Origin: Sediminibacterium ginsengisoli
GTDB lineage: Bacteria; Bacteroidota; Bacteroidia; Chitinophagales; Chitinophagaceae
Assembly (NCBI GenBank): GCA_945860335.1
Contig: CAMAQW010000021.1
Coordinates: forward strand, 1 to 14,680
Length of the DNA stretch: 14,680 bases
Direction: 5' to 3'
Shown: positions 1 to 7,786 of the stretch, piece after piece
How positions within the stretch are numbered: the first letter of the stretch is position 1
How the letters are laid out: each line of letters opens with the position of its first letter
Made by a program: the position numbers and the translations under genes
The notes under the pieces: generated by a model
The model's database searches: none
The model's input: the letters and a program-made list of their open reading frames with translations, nothing else
Told to the model about the DNA's origin: nothing

Positions 1-474
1 TGTTTAGCTGCAGTTTTACTTGTGGTGGGATATAAACTAGCTAAAGTTTCCTTGTTCAAGCAAATGTATAAACTGGGTTGGGAGCAATTTATCCCTTTTA
101 TAATCACAGTAGTAGCCATCCAATTTTCAGATTTATTAAAAGGTATTGCGCTAGGTATGGTAGTAGCCATCTTTTATATTTTACGTGCTAATTACAGAAG
201 AGATTATTTAATTCATCAAGACAAACAAAAAGAAGGTGGCTTAATTACGATTCGTTTAACTGAGCATGTAACATTCTTGAATAAGGGTAGCTTAGCTATT
301 AAATTAGCTGAAATAGAAAATGGAAGTCATGTTATTATTGATGGTACAAATGCGCACTATATAGATTTAGATATTTTAGAAATCATCTACAATTTTAAAG
401 AAACATCTGTCGATAAAAATATCAATGTAGAACTTGTACACGTGCCTGCATTTAAAGGCAGCTTTGGACACTAA
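1..474 (+). CDS. SulP family anion transporter, C-terminal part (partial)
   Basis: The reading frame is open from the first base of the window, so this is the 3' part of a longer gene; the GTG at 22 is internal and not the real start. The visible 157 residues contain the last membrane helices of a SulP (SLC26-like) permease (about residues 1-60, including the stretch IQFSDLLKGIALGMVVAIFY), followed by a basic linker and a cytoplasmic STAS domain (about residues 75-150) with the core VIIDGTNAHYIDLDILEII. SulP proteins move sulfate, bicarbonate or other inorganic anions across the inner membrane; the substrate cannot be told from this piece. The gene ends 8 bases from the convergent hutG stop, with no clear terminator between them. 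The family call is solid; the substrate is unknown. Confidence 0.88.
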   Translation, partial: CLAAVLLVVGYKLAKVSLFKQMYKLGWEQFIPFIITVVAIQFSDLLKGIALGMVVAIFYILRANYRRDYLIHQDKQKEGGLITIRLTEHVTFLNKGSLAIKLAEIENGSHVIIDGTNAHYIDLDILEIIYNFKETSVDKNINVELVHVPAFKGSFGH

Positions 475-482
475 AGCGTTTA

Positions 483-1439
483 TTAACGGTAATGATTACG
501 AACAATATATTCTAAACATCTTGCTCCGAGTCGGGCAGTGGCATTATCCTGATCAAATACAGGGTTTAATTCAACGATATCAAAACTTAATAACTTGTTT
601 GATCGAATTATTAAATCCAGTGATTTAAAAACAATTTCCGGCGTAAATCCAAGAGGTGACGGCGCAGAAACGCCTGGTGCAAACGCCGAAGAAAATCCAT
701 CTAAATCTATACTTACGTATACCTTATCAACGGATTGTAAAAACTGAGAAATGGAAGTTTCTACAAGTCCCCAATGAGCAAGGTTAAATTGCTCGATTTC
801 TAAATAATTACAACCAATATCAGATGCCGTTTCAAAAAGTGTTTTTGGATTGGCTGCCTTTTGAATACCAAGAACTAAATAATTAAACTGTTCTGGAAAT
901 TGATGTGCAATTTGCAAAAAAGGAGAGCCTGAATGTCCTTTTCCATCTAATAATGGGCGTATGTCAAAATGAGCATCAAAATTAATTATACCAACGGTTT
1001 CGCCAGTATTTGCTAGATGTTTTTGAATACCTAAAAAATGCGGATAGGCTGCGTCGTGGCCACCTCCTAAAATAACAGGTAAATAATTCTGTTGCAAACA
1101 AGCGTAAATGGTATCGCGCATTAATAATTGAGCGGCATCGATATTGCTATCTTCTACAACGATATTTCCATAATCATAAATAGACAGGTTGTTGTTTACG
1201 TGATTGGCAAGAGGCCCCAACATTTTTCGGATACAATCAGGCCCATTTTTAGTACCACTTCTACCCCCATTATTTATAACACCCGCATCAACAGCGTAAC
1301 CTAACAATGCAATCTTAGCATCTTCGCCTCCTTTGATTGCTAAATCATCAACTAGCTGCACTAGTTCATGCCAATACAACTGATTATCAGAATTTCGGCC
1401 CTGCCAATTCGAAGAAGACGGATTAACGTGATGCTTCAT
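483..1439 (-). CDS. hutG: Formimidoylglutamase (arginase/ureohydrolase family)
   Basis: Predicted to hydrolyse N-formimidoyl-L-glutamate to L-glutamate and formamide, the last step of histidine breakdown, in the cytoplasm. The 318-residue protein has the usual ureohydrolase length and all binuclear manganese motifs: GGGHDAAYPH with His128, FDAHFD with Asp155, His157 and Asp159, and SIDLDGF with Asp245 and Asp247. The family also contains arginase and agmatinase; the assignment to HutG rests on its place as third gene after hutI and hutU. It begins 5 bases after the hutU stop on the same strand, which suggests translational coupling. The N-terminus MKHHVNPSS is unremarkable and no better upstream start fits the short gap. 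The family is certain; the substrate is inferred from context. Confidence 0.9.
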   Translation of the reverse strand: MKHHVNPSSSNWQGRNSDNQLYWHELVQLVDDLAIKGGEDAKIALLGYAVDAGVINNGGRSGTKNGPDCIRKMLGPLANHVNNNLSIYDYGNIVVEDSNIDAAQLLMRDTIYACLQQNYLPVILGGGHDAAYPHFLGIQKHLANTGETVGIINFDAHFDIRPLLDGKGHSGSPFLQIAHQFPEQFNYLVLGIQKAANPKTLFETASDIGCNYLEIEQFNLAHWGLVETSISQFLQSVDKVYVSIDLDGFSSAFAPGVSAPSPLGFTPEIVFKSLDLIIRSNKLLSFDIVELNPVFDQDNATARLGARCLEYIVRNHYR

Positions 1440-1444
1440 AACAA

Positions 1445-3445
1445 TTATTGAATATGCTGTAACAAATTTTCATCAACCAAATTAGGTATGGTCACTGTTA
1501 AATTAGGACTTCTTTTCATTTCACGTTCTATGGCTTCGAGTGAGCCTGTATTTCTAGCCCAGGCCCTGCGTGCGATACCATTGTTGACATCATAAAACAA
1601 CATACTTTCTAGTTTGGTTTTTGATGCAGCTGTTCCATCAAGTACAAGACCAAATCCACCATTGCTTACTTCACCCCATCCTACACCACCACCATTATGA
1701 ATTGAAACCCAAGTGGCACCTCTAAAACTATCTCCAATAACATTATGAATAGACATGTCGGCAGTAAATTTACTACCATCATAAATATTACTTGTTTCAC
1801 GGTACGGTGAATCGGTTCCACTTACATCATGATGATCTCTGCCAATAACAATTGGCGCAGTAATATCACCTTTAGCAATAGCCTCATTAAATGCAGATGC
1901 AATTTTAGCCCTACCTTCTGCATCGGCATATAAAATTCTTGCTTTAGAACCTACTACCAATTTATTTTTTTCGGCTTCTTTTATCCATGTAATATTATCC
2001 TGTAACTGCTGTGCAATAGACGCTGGAGCATCTACTAACATTGACTCTAACACAGTTGCAGCTATTTGATCTGTTAACTTTAAATCAGCGCCACTGCCTG
2101 ATGTACAAACCCATCTAAATGGACCAAATCCATAATCAAAACACATGGGGCCCAAAATATCTTGTACATAACTCGGATATCTAAAATCAATTTTATTTTC
2201 TGACATCACGGCTCCCCCCGCTCTTGATGCCTCTAACAAAAAGGCATTACCATAATCAAAAAAATAAGTTCCTTTAGCGGTATGCTTATTAATTACTTCG
2301 GCATGACGACGAAGTGATACTTGAACAGCCGTTTTAAATTGTTCTGGATGATTCGCCATCATTTCATTGGCCTCTTCAAAAGAAAGTCCAACTGGATAAT
2401 AACCCCCAGCCCATGGATTGTGAAGTGATGTTTGATCGGATCCTAAATCAACAGTAATATTTTCAGTATCAAAACGCTCCCAAACATCAATAACGTTTCC
2501 AACATAAGCAATGGATACAACAGCTTTGTCAGCAACCGCATTTTTAACCATGACAATTAATTCGTCAATATTTTCTGTGAGTTGATCAACCCAACCTTGC
2601 GTATAACGTTTTTTTGCTGCTGCCGAATTTACTTCTGCACAAACAGTAATACAACCTACTATGTTGCCGGCCTTTGGTTGCGCACCACTCATGCCGCCTA
2701 ACCCTGCCGTTAAAAATATTTTTCCATGAGGGCTTACGCCAGCGCCTAATTTTTTTCTAAAGGCATTCATCACGGTAATCGTAGTACCATGCACAATTCC
2801 TTGCGGACCAATATACATATATGAACCAGCCGTCATTTGGCCATACTGTGTAACGCCCATGGCATTGTAGCGTTCCCAATCTTCTGGTTTAGAATAGTTT
2901 GGAATCATCATGCCATTAGTGACAACAACACGGGGTGCATCAAATGAGGAAGGAAAAATCCCCATTGGATGCCCAGAGTACATGTGTAAAGTTTGGGTGT
3001 CTGTTATTTGGGCCAAGTATTTCATGGTGATGAGATATTGAGCCCAGTTTTGAAAAACCGCACCATTACCACCATAGGTAATTAATTCCTGAGGGTGCTG
3101 AGCAACTGCAGGATCTAAATTATTTTGAATCATGAGCATGATGGCTGCAGCCTGCTTTGAAACGGCAGGATATTCATGAATAGGTCTAGCATACATCTCA
3201 TAATCTGGCATAAAACGGTACATATAAATTCTGCCATATAATTTTAGCTCTTCTATAAATTCCTCTATCAAAACAGCATGCCAAGAAGCAGGAAAATAAC
3301 GAAGTGCATTAGCGATTGCTAATTTTTTTTCGGTTGGTGTAAGAATATCTTTTCGCTTAGGTGCATGAGAATATTTATCGTCTCTTGATTTTTTACTCGG
3401 CAGGTGATCTGGTATGCCCTGCAAAATCATTTCCTTAAATGTCAT
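1445..3445 (-). CDS. hutU: Urocanate hydratase (urocanase), long form
   Basis: Catalyses NAD-dependent hydration of urocanate to imidazolone-5-propionate, step two of histidine degradation, in the cytoplasm. Conserved urocanase blocks run through the protein: TYGGNGAVFQNWAQYLI, MYSGHPMGIFPSS, YGQMTAGSYMYIGPQGIVHG, GRDHHDVSGTDSPYRET and SIHNGGGVGWGEVSNGG. The GPFRWVCTSG block carries Cys447, which matches the conserved active-site-region cysteine of the family. At 666 residues it belongs to the longer urocanase type also found in animals (human UROC1 is about 676 residues), whereas the classical Bacillus and Pseudomonas enzymes are about 550-560. The start MTFKEMILQGIPDHLP is typical of long-form homologues. 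It lies 28 bases after hutI and 5 bases before hutG, so the three genes look like one transcript. Confidence 0.97.
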   Translation of the reverse strand: MTFKEMILQGIPDHLPSKKSRDDKYSHAPKRKDILTPTEKKLAIANALRYFPASWHAVLIEEFIEELKLYGRIYMYRFMPDYEMYARPIHEYPAVSKQAAAIMLMIQNNLDPAVAQHPQELITYGGNGAVFQNWAQYLITMKYLAQITDTQTLHMYSGHPMGIFPSSFDAPRVVVTNGMMIPNYSKPEDWERYNAMGVTQYGQMTAGSYMYIGPQGIVHGTTITVMNAFRKKLGAGVSPHGKIFLTAGLGGMSGAQPKAGNIVGCITVCAEVNSAAAKKRYTQGWVDQLTENIDELIVMVKNAVADKAVVSIAYVGNVIDVWERFDTENITVDLGSDQTSLHNPWAGGYYPVGLSFEEANEMMANHPEQFKTAVQVSLRRHAEVINKHTAKGTYFFDYGNAFLLEASRAGGAVMSENKIDFRYPSYVQDILGPMCFDYGFGPFRWVCTSGSGADLKLTDQIAATVLESMLVDAPASIAQQLQDNITWIKEAEKNKLVVGSKARILYADAEGRAKIASAFNEAIAKGDITAPIVIGRDHHDVSGTDSPYRETSNIYDGSKFTADMSIHNVIGDSFRGATWVSIHNGGGVGWGEVSNGGFGLVLDGTAASKTKLESMLFYDVNNGIARRAWARNTGSLEAIEREMKRSPNLTVTIPNLVDENLLQHIQ

Positions 3446-3473
3446 GGGTGTATCATTTTAAAAATGAAATATA

Positions 3474-4703
3474 TTAAGCGCTAACTAATTTTCCTGATTT
3501 CCAAATTTTAGATGGGCGCATTGAACCTTGGTAATATAGAATTTCTCTATAATCGGTGGAGGGATACAAAATAAAATCTGCTTTGTTACCGGCAATGAGT
3601 CTTCCTCGATCAAATAAATTAAGTGCTGCTGCTGCTCTAAACGTAATGCCAGCAAACACTTCGGCGGTTGTAAGTTTTTCAAAAGTAGCAAGTATAGAAG
3701 CCTGGCATACCAAATCACCCATGGGAGCCGATCCAGGATTCCAATCAGACGCAATAGCCAAAGCGCCTCCTTTATCGATTATTTTTCTTGCTGGTGCAAA
3801 AGCACAACCAAGTCCTACACTCGCACCAGGTAGCGCAACTGCTATGGTTTTTGATTGAGCAATTATTTCGATTTCTTTATCTCCTGATGCTTCCAAATGG
3901 TCTGCAGAAATAGCTTCATATTGTACAGCAACCTCCGAACCACTTGTGGTAAATTGATCGGCGTGAATGGTGATATCAAAATTAAAAGCTTTTGCTGCTT
4001 GTAAATAAGGCGCTATTTCTGATGCAGAAAAAGCAGATGTTTCTATAAATGCATCGATACGCTTTGTAAGATTTTCGGATTGTAAAACAGGAAATAAATT
4101 TGTAACTAAATAATCTAAGTACGCTTCGTTTGAACCATTAAAATCTTTTGGTTTAAGATGTGCAGCTAAACATGTAGCCACTAAGTCTGCAGCAGTTTCA
4201 CTGTTACCTCTATTTATAGCACGCAGCATTTTAATTTCTTCTTCCACAGATAAACCATATCCACTTTTAACTTCAATAGTTGTTACCCCTAATTGTAAAA
4301 GTTTATTCGCATTTTTAATTACAATTTGAGTTAATTCCTGCTCGGTACATTTTCTTGTTTGTGTAACAGTATCCCAAATACCGCCACCCGACTTTGCAAT
4401 TTCTAAATAAGAAACACCAGCATTTCGGAGCGCAAAATCACGTGCTCTATTTCCACCAAAACATATATGCGTATGACAATCGACATAACCTGGAACAGCA
4501 ACATAAGCACCATTAAGTTCAGTAATCATTGCTTTTGGATAAGCAGCTAATAATGCATCCCATGTATCAACTGCCTTAATGGTACCATCTTCAATAGCAA
4601 TACCTGCATTTGAAATTGTATGGAGGGCACTATCATTGATGGGGCCTTTAAGTGCCAAATCCTGTAAACTCACTAATTGACTAATGGGTCCAATTAATTC
4701 CAT
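3474..4703 (-). CDS. hutI: Imidazolonepropionase
   Basis: Hydrolyses imidazolone-5-propionate to N-formimidoyl-L-glutamate, step three of histidine breakdown. The 409-residue protein is a cytoplasmic amidohydrolase of normal family length. Metal ligands are visible: the HTH pair at His77 and His79 in DCHTHICFGG, the histidine of HADQFTTSG, and the aspartate of ASDWNPGSAP; the catalytic-region histidine in SADHLEASG is also present. The substrate-binding stretch SGGGIWDTVTQTR is intact. The start MELIGPISQL matches the usual start of Bacteroidota homologues. It is the first of the three hut genes in transcription order. A 74-base gap separates it from the same-strand PepSY-type gene upstream, so it may have its own promoter or be read through from there. 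Confidence 0.96.
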   Translation of the reverse strand: MELIGPISQLVSLQDLALKGPINDSALHTISNAGIAIEDGTIKAVDTWDALLAAYPKAMITELNGAYVAVPGYVDCHTHICFGGNRARDFALRNAGVSYLEIAKSGGGIWDTVTQTRKCTEQELTQIVIKNANKLLQLGVTTIEVKSGYGLSVEEEIKMLRAINRGNSETAADLVATCLAAHLKPKDFNGSNEAYLDYLVTNLFPVLQSENLTKRIDAFIETSAFSASEIAPYLQAAKAFNFDITIHADQFTTSGSEVAVQYEAISADHLEASGDKEIEIIAQSKTIAVALPGASVGLGCAFAPARKIIDKGGALAIASDWNPGSAPMGDLVCQASILATFEKLTTAEVFAGITFRAAAALNLFDRGRLIAGNKADFILYPSTDYREILYYQGSMRPSKIWKSGKLVSA

Positions 4704-4777
4704 ATTGTAGTATTATAACACAATGTAAGAATTATTCGAAAAAGCTTGTCAATAATCAACAACGAAGTATTTTAGAA

Positions 4778-5329
4778 TTAGCCCCTTTTTTTACTACGAA
4801 TTAATTTTGGGCCATACCAAAGCCAAAAGCCGGTTGAACAAAATAAAAACAAGGCAACGCCCATAATTAAGGTGTAGGTAAGTTTAATGGGTTCGCCTTT
4901 GGTATTAAAATAAGTATCTAAATAAGAAGCGTCATGAATATCCTCTATAAAATCAGATTTTCTAAGGTTCACCTGTAAAACATTTCCTGTTGCGCCATCC
5001 AATTGCACTTCCCAATAATGTTTGGCGTAAACAAATTTTACAATTCCTTTTTCTTTTCTAATATCGATCCGTTCCAAATCGGTGGATAAGCTTTTATCTA
5101 CTCGGTATAACAGAACGCTATCTGCTATGGTATGTAATAATGCTATTGGTTTCCACACAGCCAAGTTGGTCGATGTTCCTTTAGATGTTACGGGTAATAA
5201 CCATCCATTCGTATTTTTTTTCCAGCCAAGTAAAACACCTGTTATAGCAACTACAAAAAAGAAAATAAATAAAACGGCGCCCATCATACGGTGCACTTTT
5301 CTAAAAATTCTCAAAACAGTTACTTGCAT
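4778..5329 (-). CDS. Small PepSY-associated transmembrane protein
   Basis: A 183-residue inner-membrane protein with two predicted membrane helices. The N-terminal block RIFRKVHRMMGAVLFIFFFV (residues 7-26) continuing to TGVLLGW is the typical first helix of PepSY-associated TM proteins, including a histidine near the helix start. The middle (about residues 50-130) is soluble, with a PepSY-like tail WEVQLDGATGNVLQV, and the second helix near the C-terminus ends FLFCSTGFWLWYGPK, again typical. Larger family members occur in iron and siderophore reduction; this short form has only one PepSY-like unit and no known partner here. Being upstream of hutI on the same strand does not prove a role in histidine use. 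The family call is fairly secure; the function is unknown. Confidence 0.8.
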   Translation of the reverse strand: MQVTVLRIFRKVHRMMGAVLFIFFFVVAITGVLLGWKKNTNGWLLPVTSKGTSTNLAVWKPIALLHTIADSVLLYRVDKSLSTDLERIDIRKEKGIVKFVYAKHYWEVQLDGATGNVLQVNLRKSDFIEDIHDASYLDTYFNTKGEPIKLTYTLIMGVALFLFCSTGFWLWYGPKLIRSKKRG

Positions 5330-5394
5330 CTTTCGAAGTTATGCAAATTTGAAAGAAATTTAATGATTTTGTATTAGGCTTAAATTTAAATATT

Positions 5395-5421
5395 CAAAAA
5401 TAAAGGTTATTTTCATTGCAA
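5395..5421 (-). promoter_or_regulatory. Candidate Bacteroidota-type promoter for the PepSY gene
   Basis: On the minus strand TATTTTTG (5402 down to 5395) matches the Bacteroidota -7 consensus TAnnTTTG exactly, and a TTG lies upstream at 5421-5419. The spacer is 16 bases, shorter than the usual 19 or so, and the region is very AT-rich, so a chance match is possible. It would give a leader of roughly 55-60 bases before the ATG at 5329. Confidence 0.22.
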
Positions 5422-5430
5422 TTAAATACT

Positions 5431-6183
5431 ATGGAAGTACACCACCATTCGCATAAACCTAAAAACTGGAAAGAATACATCACAGAGTTTGTCATGCTGT
5501 TTACAGCAGTAACACTTGGTTTTTTTGCAGAAAACCAAAGAGAGCATTATATAGAAGGGCAAAGAGAAATTCAATACATGGAAAGCCTATTAGAAGACTT
5601 GGCAAAAGATAAATATGATTTAAGTCAGTCTATAAATTATACAATTACACAAACGAAGAATATTGATACTGTCATAGCAATTCTATCGGAAAGTAATTGG
5701 ACACCAGAAAACATTAAAACAATATACCGTGCTAGTTTAAAAGTGGGTGGTAGTAGACCTACTACATTTATTGATAGAACTTCTGCTCAATTAAGGTCTG
5801 GTGGCATGCGACTGATAAAAGATAAAAAAGTAGCTACCTTAATTACAGAGTATTGGCAACTGATTACCCAATTTAATGAATATGAAAGTGTTGGGATTCA
5901 TGAATACAAACTGAATATTAAAAATATGAACTACAAAATTTTTGATGGAACAAACTACTTAGATGTAAAAAATAAAATCATAAAAGAAGATGCAACATTA
6001 ATGACTTATGAAAAAAACTTTTTGATTGAGTACAAGAATAGATTATTCAATTTAAATTTTGATTTAAAGGCCTATATGAACGGCTATTTCTATCAAAAAA
6101 TTGAAAAGAAAATCGACGAATTACAAAAAGCAATTTCAGAATCTTATCATATAGCAATGCCTGCTACGCCTAATAAATATTAA
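5431..6183 (+). CDS. MEVHHH-type single-pass membrane protein, copy A
   Basis: A 250-residue protein of unknown function, first of three tandem paralogues. It opens MEVHHHSHKPKNWKEY, a His-rich and basic head, followed by one membrane segment (about residues 18-34, FVMLFTAVTLGFFAEN) and a helical, charged domain to the end. The basic residues before the helix suggest the head is cytoplasmic and the large domain periplasmic. Copies A, B and C all have a block near residues 110-150; here it is SAQLRSGGMRLIKDKKVATL. The ATG at 5431 was chosen over the in-frame TTG at 5416 because copies B and C begin exactly at MEVHHH. It ends one base before copy B. Similar proteins are common in Bacteroidota and annotated as hypothetical. 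Confidence 0.85.
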   Translation: MEVHHHSHKPKNWKEYITEFVMLFTAVTLGFFAENQREHYIEGQREIQYMESLLEDLAKDKYDLSQSINYTITQTKNIDTVIAILSESNWTPENIKTIYRASLKVGGSRPTTFIDRTSAQLRSGGMRLIKDKKVATLITEYWQLITQFNEYESVGIHEYKLNIKNMNYKIFDGTNYLDVKNKIIKEDATLMTYEKNFLIEYKNRLFNLNFDLKAYMNGYFYQKIEKKIDELQKAISESYHIAMPATPNKY

Positions 6184-6184
6184 T

Positions 6185-6949
6185 ATGGAAGTACACCACC
6201 ACTCACACAAACCTAAAAACTGGAAAGAATATATCACCGAGTTTATTATGCTCTTTGCAGCAGTGACACTTGGTTTTTTTGCAGAAAATATAAGGGAGCA
6301 CAGTATTATTGAACACCGCATCGAACAAAATAAAGTTGCTATTTTAAAAGATTTAGAAGCAGACGCAGTTGCCATAGATAGTATTTTAGTAACTGAGCAG
6401 GCATCCCTTAATACATTTGATAGATTCATGAATCTATTGTATCTATCAAAAAATAAGAGCATCAATGAGTCGCAATTAATGGATTCGATTAGATCTTTTC
6501 CAGATATTATTGCTACCACATTTACACTTTATGTAAACAATAGTTCCTTTAAAAATATGCAGTCTAGTGGACTACTTAGCTATGTTGATGAAGAGGAGTT
6601 AAAAACTAGTTTGTCCTATTATTATGAGGTGGTTTTTAAAAGAATAGAGAGCAATAATAGTTTTTTTGATCAAGTTGGCACTGAACTCAATGGAATTTTA
6701 CCGATTGGAATTGGAACATTAATTAGAAAAGTTAGGACCGACTCTACAAGCTATGATTTAAATAAACCAAGTAATTATTTAAATTTTATGCTAAGCTTAA
6801 ATGAAACAAGAAATCTTTTACAATCAGAAAAGTTTATTTACGATTTACAAAGATATTATAACCAAATCTTTGTATACCAATTAGCCCTCAAATTGGCAAA
6901 AGAAGAAAATCATAAATTAATTCAATTATTAAAATCAGAGCATAAGTAA
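6185..6949 (+). CDS. MEVHHH-type single-pass membrane protein, copy B
   Basis: A 254-residue protein of unknown function, the second tandem paralogue. The first 35 codons match copy A at 94 of 105 bases, and eight of the ten differing codons are synonymous; after the membrane segment (ending FFAENIREH) similarity drops sharply. The shared C-terminal block reads SSFKNMQSSGLLSYVDEEEL followed by a YYYE segment, a pattern that also recalls DUF6090-type Bacteroidota membrane proteins (from memory, not searched). A single membrane helix spans about residues 18-34, with no cleavable signal peptide. The gene starts one base after the copy A stop (TAA T ATG) and stops 8 bases before copy C, so the three are probably co-transcribed and translationally coupled. 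The His-rich head might bind metal, but nothing in the sequence proves it. Confidence 0.85.
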   Translation: MEVHHHSHKPKNWKEYITEFIMLFAAVTLGFFAENIREHSIIEHRIEQNKVAILKDLEADAVAIDSILVTEQASLNTFDRFMNLLYLSKNKSINESQLMDSIRSFPDIIATTFTLYVNNSSFKNMQSSGLLSYVDEEELKTSLSYYYEVVFKRIESNNSFFDQVGTELNGILPIGIGTLIRKVRTDSTSYDLNKPSNYLNFMLSLNETRNLLQSEKFIYDLQRYYNQIFVYQLALKLAKEENHKLIQLLKSEHK

Positions 6950-6957
6950 TAACTAAT

Positions 6958-7743
6958 ATGGAAGTACATCACCACCCTCATATTCCAACACATACAAAAC
7001 CATGGAAAGAATATCTATTAGAAGGCTTAATGATTTTTGTTGCTGTAACCCTCGGTTATGGTGCCGAAAATGTTAGAGAGCACTATGTTGAAACAAAAAA
7101 AGCATTGATTAGTGCGAAAAATTTATACGTTGACGTAATCAACGACTCTATCGGTTATGAAAAAACTAAAACCAATAGAAATAAGCAAGACAGTTGTTTC
7201 GAAATCATTAATGCCCATTATAACAACAACGAGCTTGACAAAGAAATACCAGCAGTTTATGCTGCTCATGGCTATATAACAAGAAGAATGTTATACCAAA
7301 TGAATGCGCTTGCTTTAGATGAAGTAAAAAGTTCTGGGACATTAAAATTTTTAGAGTCTGACGAATTAAAAGCTGCTATCCAAAGATATGCAAGTTTAGG
7401 TAGTGGCTTAAAATTAAGAGAACAGCGTGAATTTAGTTATATAGATAGAATGTTAGATCCTATATCAACTAAAAATTTTGAATTTAATTTTAATAGAGCT
7501 GCCGGGGACAATTTTAAAATCAAAGACAATAAGATAGTTGTGACAGTGCCAATTCCTGCCAACTTAAAAATCATGAAAAAAGATCAGTTGGACTGGGATA
7601 ATTATATTGCCATTTTAGGTATGCTTCAAACAATTAGACTTTCTACCGATTTTGACTATATAGAGCCTACACAAAAGGAGTGCCACGAATTGTTAACGCA
7701 ACTAAGAAACTACCTAATTAAGCATGATGCTTTAGGGGAATAA
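6958..7743 (+). CDS. MEVHHH-type single-pass membrane protein, copy C
   Basis: A 261-residue protein of unknown function, third and most diverged of the tandem paralogues. The head reads MEVHHHPHIPTHTKPWKEYL, five residues longer than in A and B, followed by a membrane segment GLMIFVAVTLGYGAEN and a helical domain. The shared block appears as LALDEVKSSGTLKFLESDEL, with the same spacing from the membrane segment as in A and B. It has an extra His-Pro-rich stretch before the membrane but otherwise the same predicted topology: short cytoplasmic head, one helix, large periplasmic domain. It is the last of the three and is followed by a 43-base gap holding a strong inverted repeat before the GH16 fusion gene. 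Confidence 0.83.
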   Translation: MEVHHHPHIPTHTKPWKEYLLEGLMIFVAVTLGYGAENVREHYVETKKALISAKNLYVDVINDSIGYEKTKTNRNKQDSCFEIINAHYNNNELDKEIPAVYAAHGYITRRMLYQMNALALDEVKSSGTLKFLESDELKAAIQRYASLGSGLKLREQREFSYIDRMLDPISTKNFEFNFNRAAGDNFKIKDNKIVVTVPIPANLKIMKKDQLDWDNYIAILGMLQTIRLSTDFDYIEPTQKECHELLTQLRNYLIKHDALGE

Positions 7744-7755
7744 TCAACCACATTT

Positions 7756-7783
7756 AGTATTTTTAAGTACACTTAAAAATACT
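7756..7783. repeat. Perfect 13-bp inverted repeat just before the start codon at 7787
   Basis: Arms AGTATTTTTAAGT (7756-7768) and ACTTAAAAATACT (7771-7783) are exact reverse complements with AC between them. In RNA this can fold as a 12-bp stem with a 4-base loop; in DNA it is a near-symmetric site suited to a dimeric regulator. It ends three bases before the ATG of the GH16 fusion gene, so a folded form would cover the ribosome landing site. It could also stop transcription from the MEVHHH genes, but no T run follows on the plus strand. The repeat is certain; the role is inferred. Confidence 0.7.
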
Positions 7784-7786
7784 GTT

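Noticed and set aside
443..460. Short hairpin TGCCT/AGGCA near the SulP stop as a terminator
   Set aside because: Only a 5-bp stem with an 8-base loop, inside coding sequence and with no T run.
434..628. Plus-strand 64-residue open frame spanning the SulP end and hutG
   Set aside because: It overlaps two well-supported genes in other frames and has no family features; a shadow frame.
4704..4760. TTGACA and TATAAT boxes on the minus strand before hutI
   Set aside because: They are about 29 bases apart, far from the sigma-70 optimum of 17, and Bacteroidota use a different -7/-33 consensus.
5416..5430. TTG start giving an extra MQLNT before the MEVHHH protein A
   Set aside because: The tandem copies both start exactly at MEVHHH with ATG, so the ATG at 5431 is preferred.
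5431..7743. The three MEVHHH frames as fragments of one broken gene
   Set aside because: Each has its own start, head, membrane helix and full-length body, so they are complete paralogues, not pieces.
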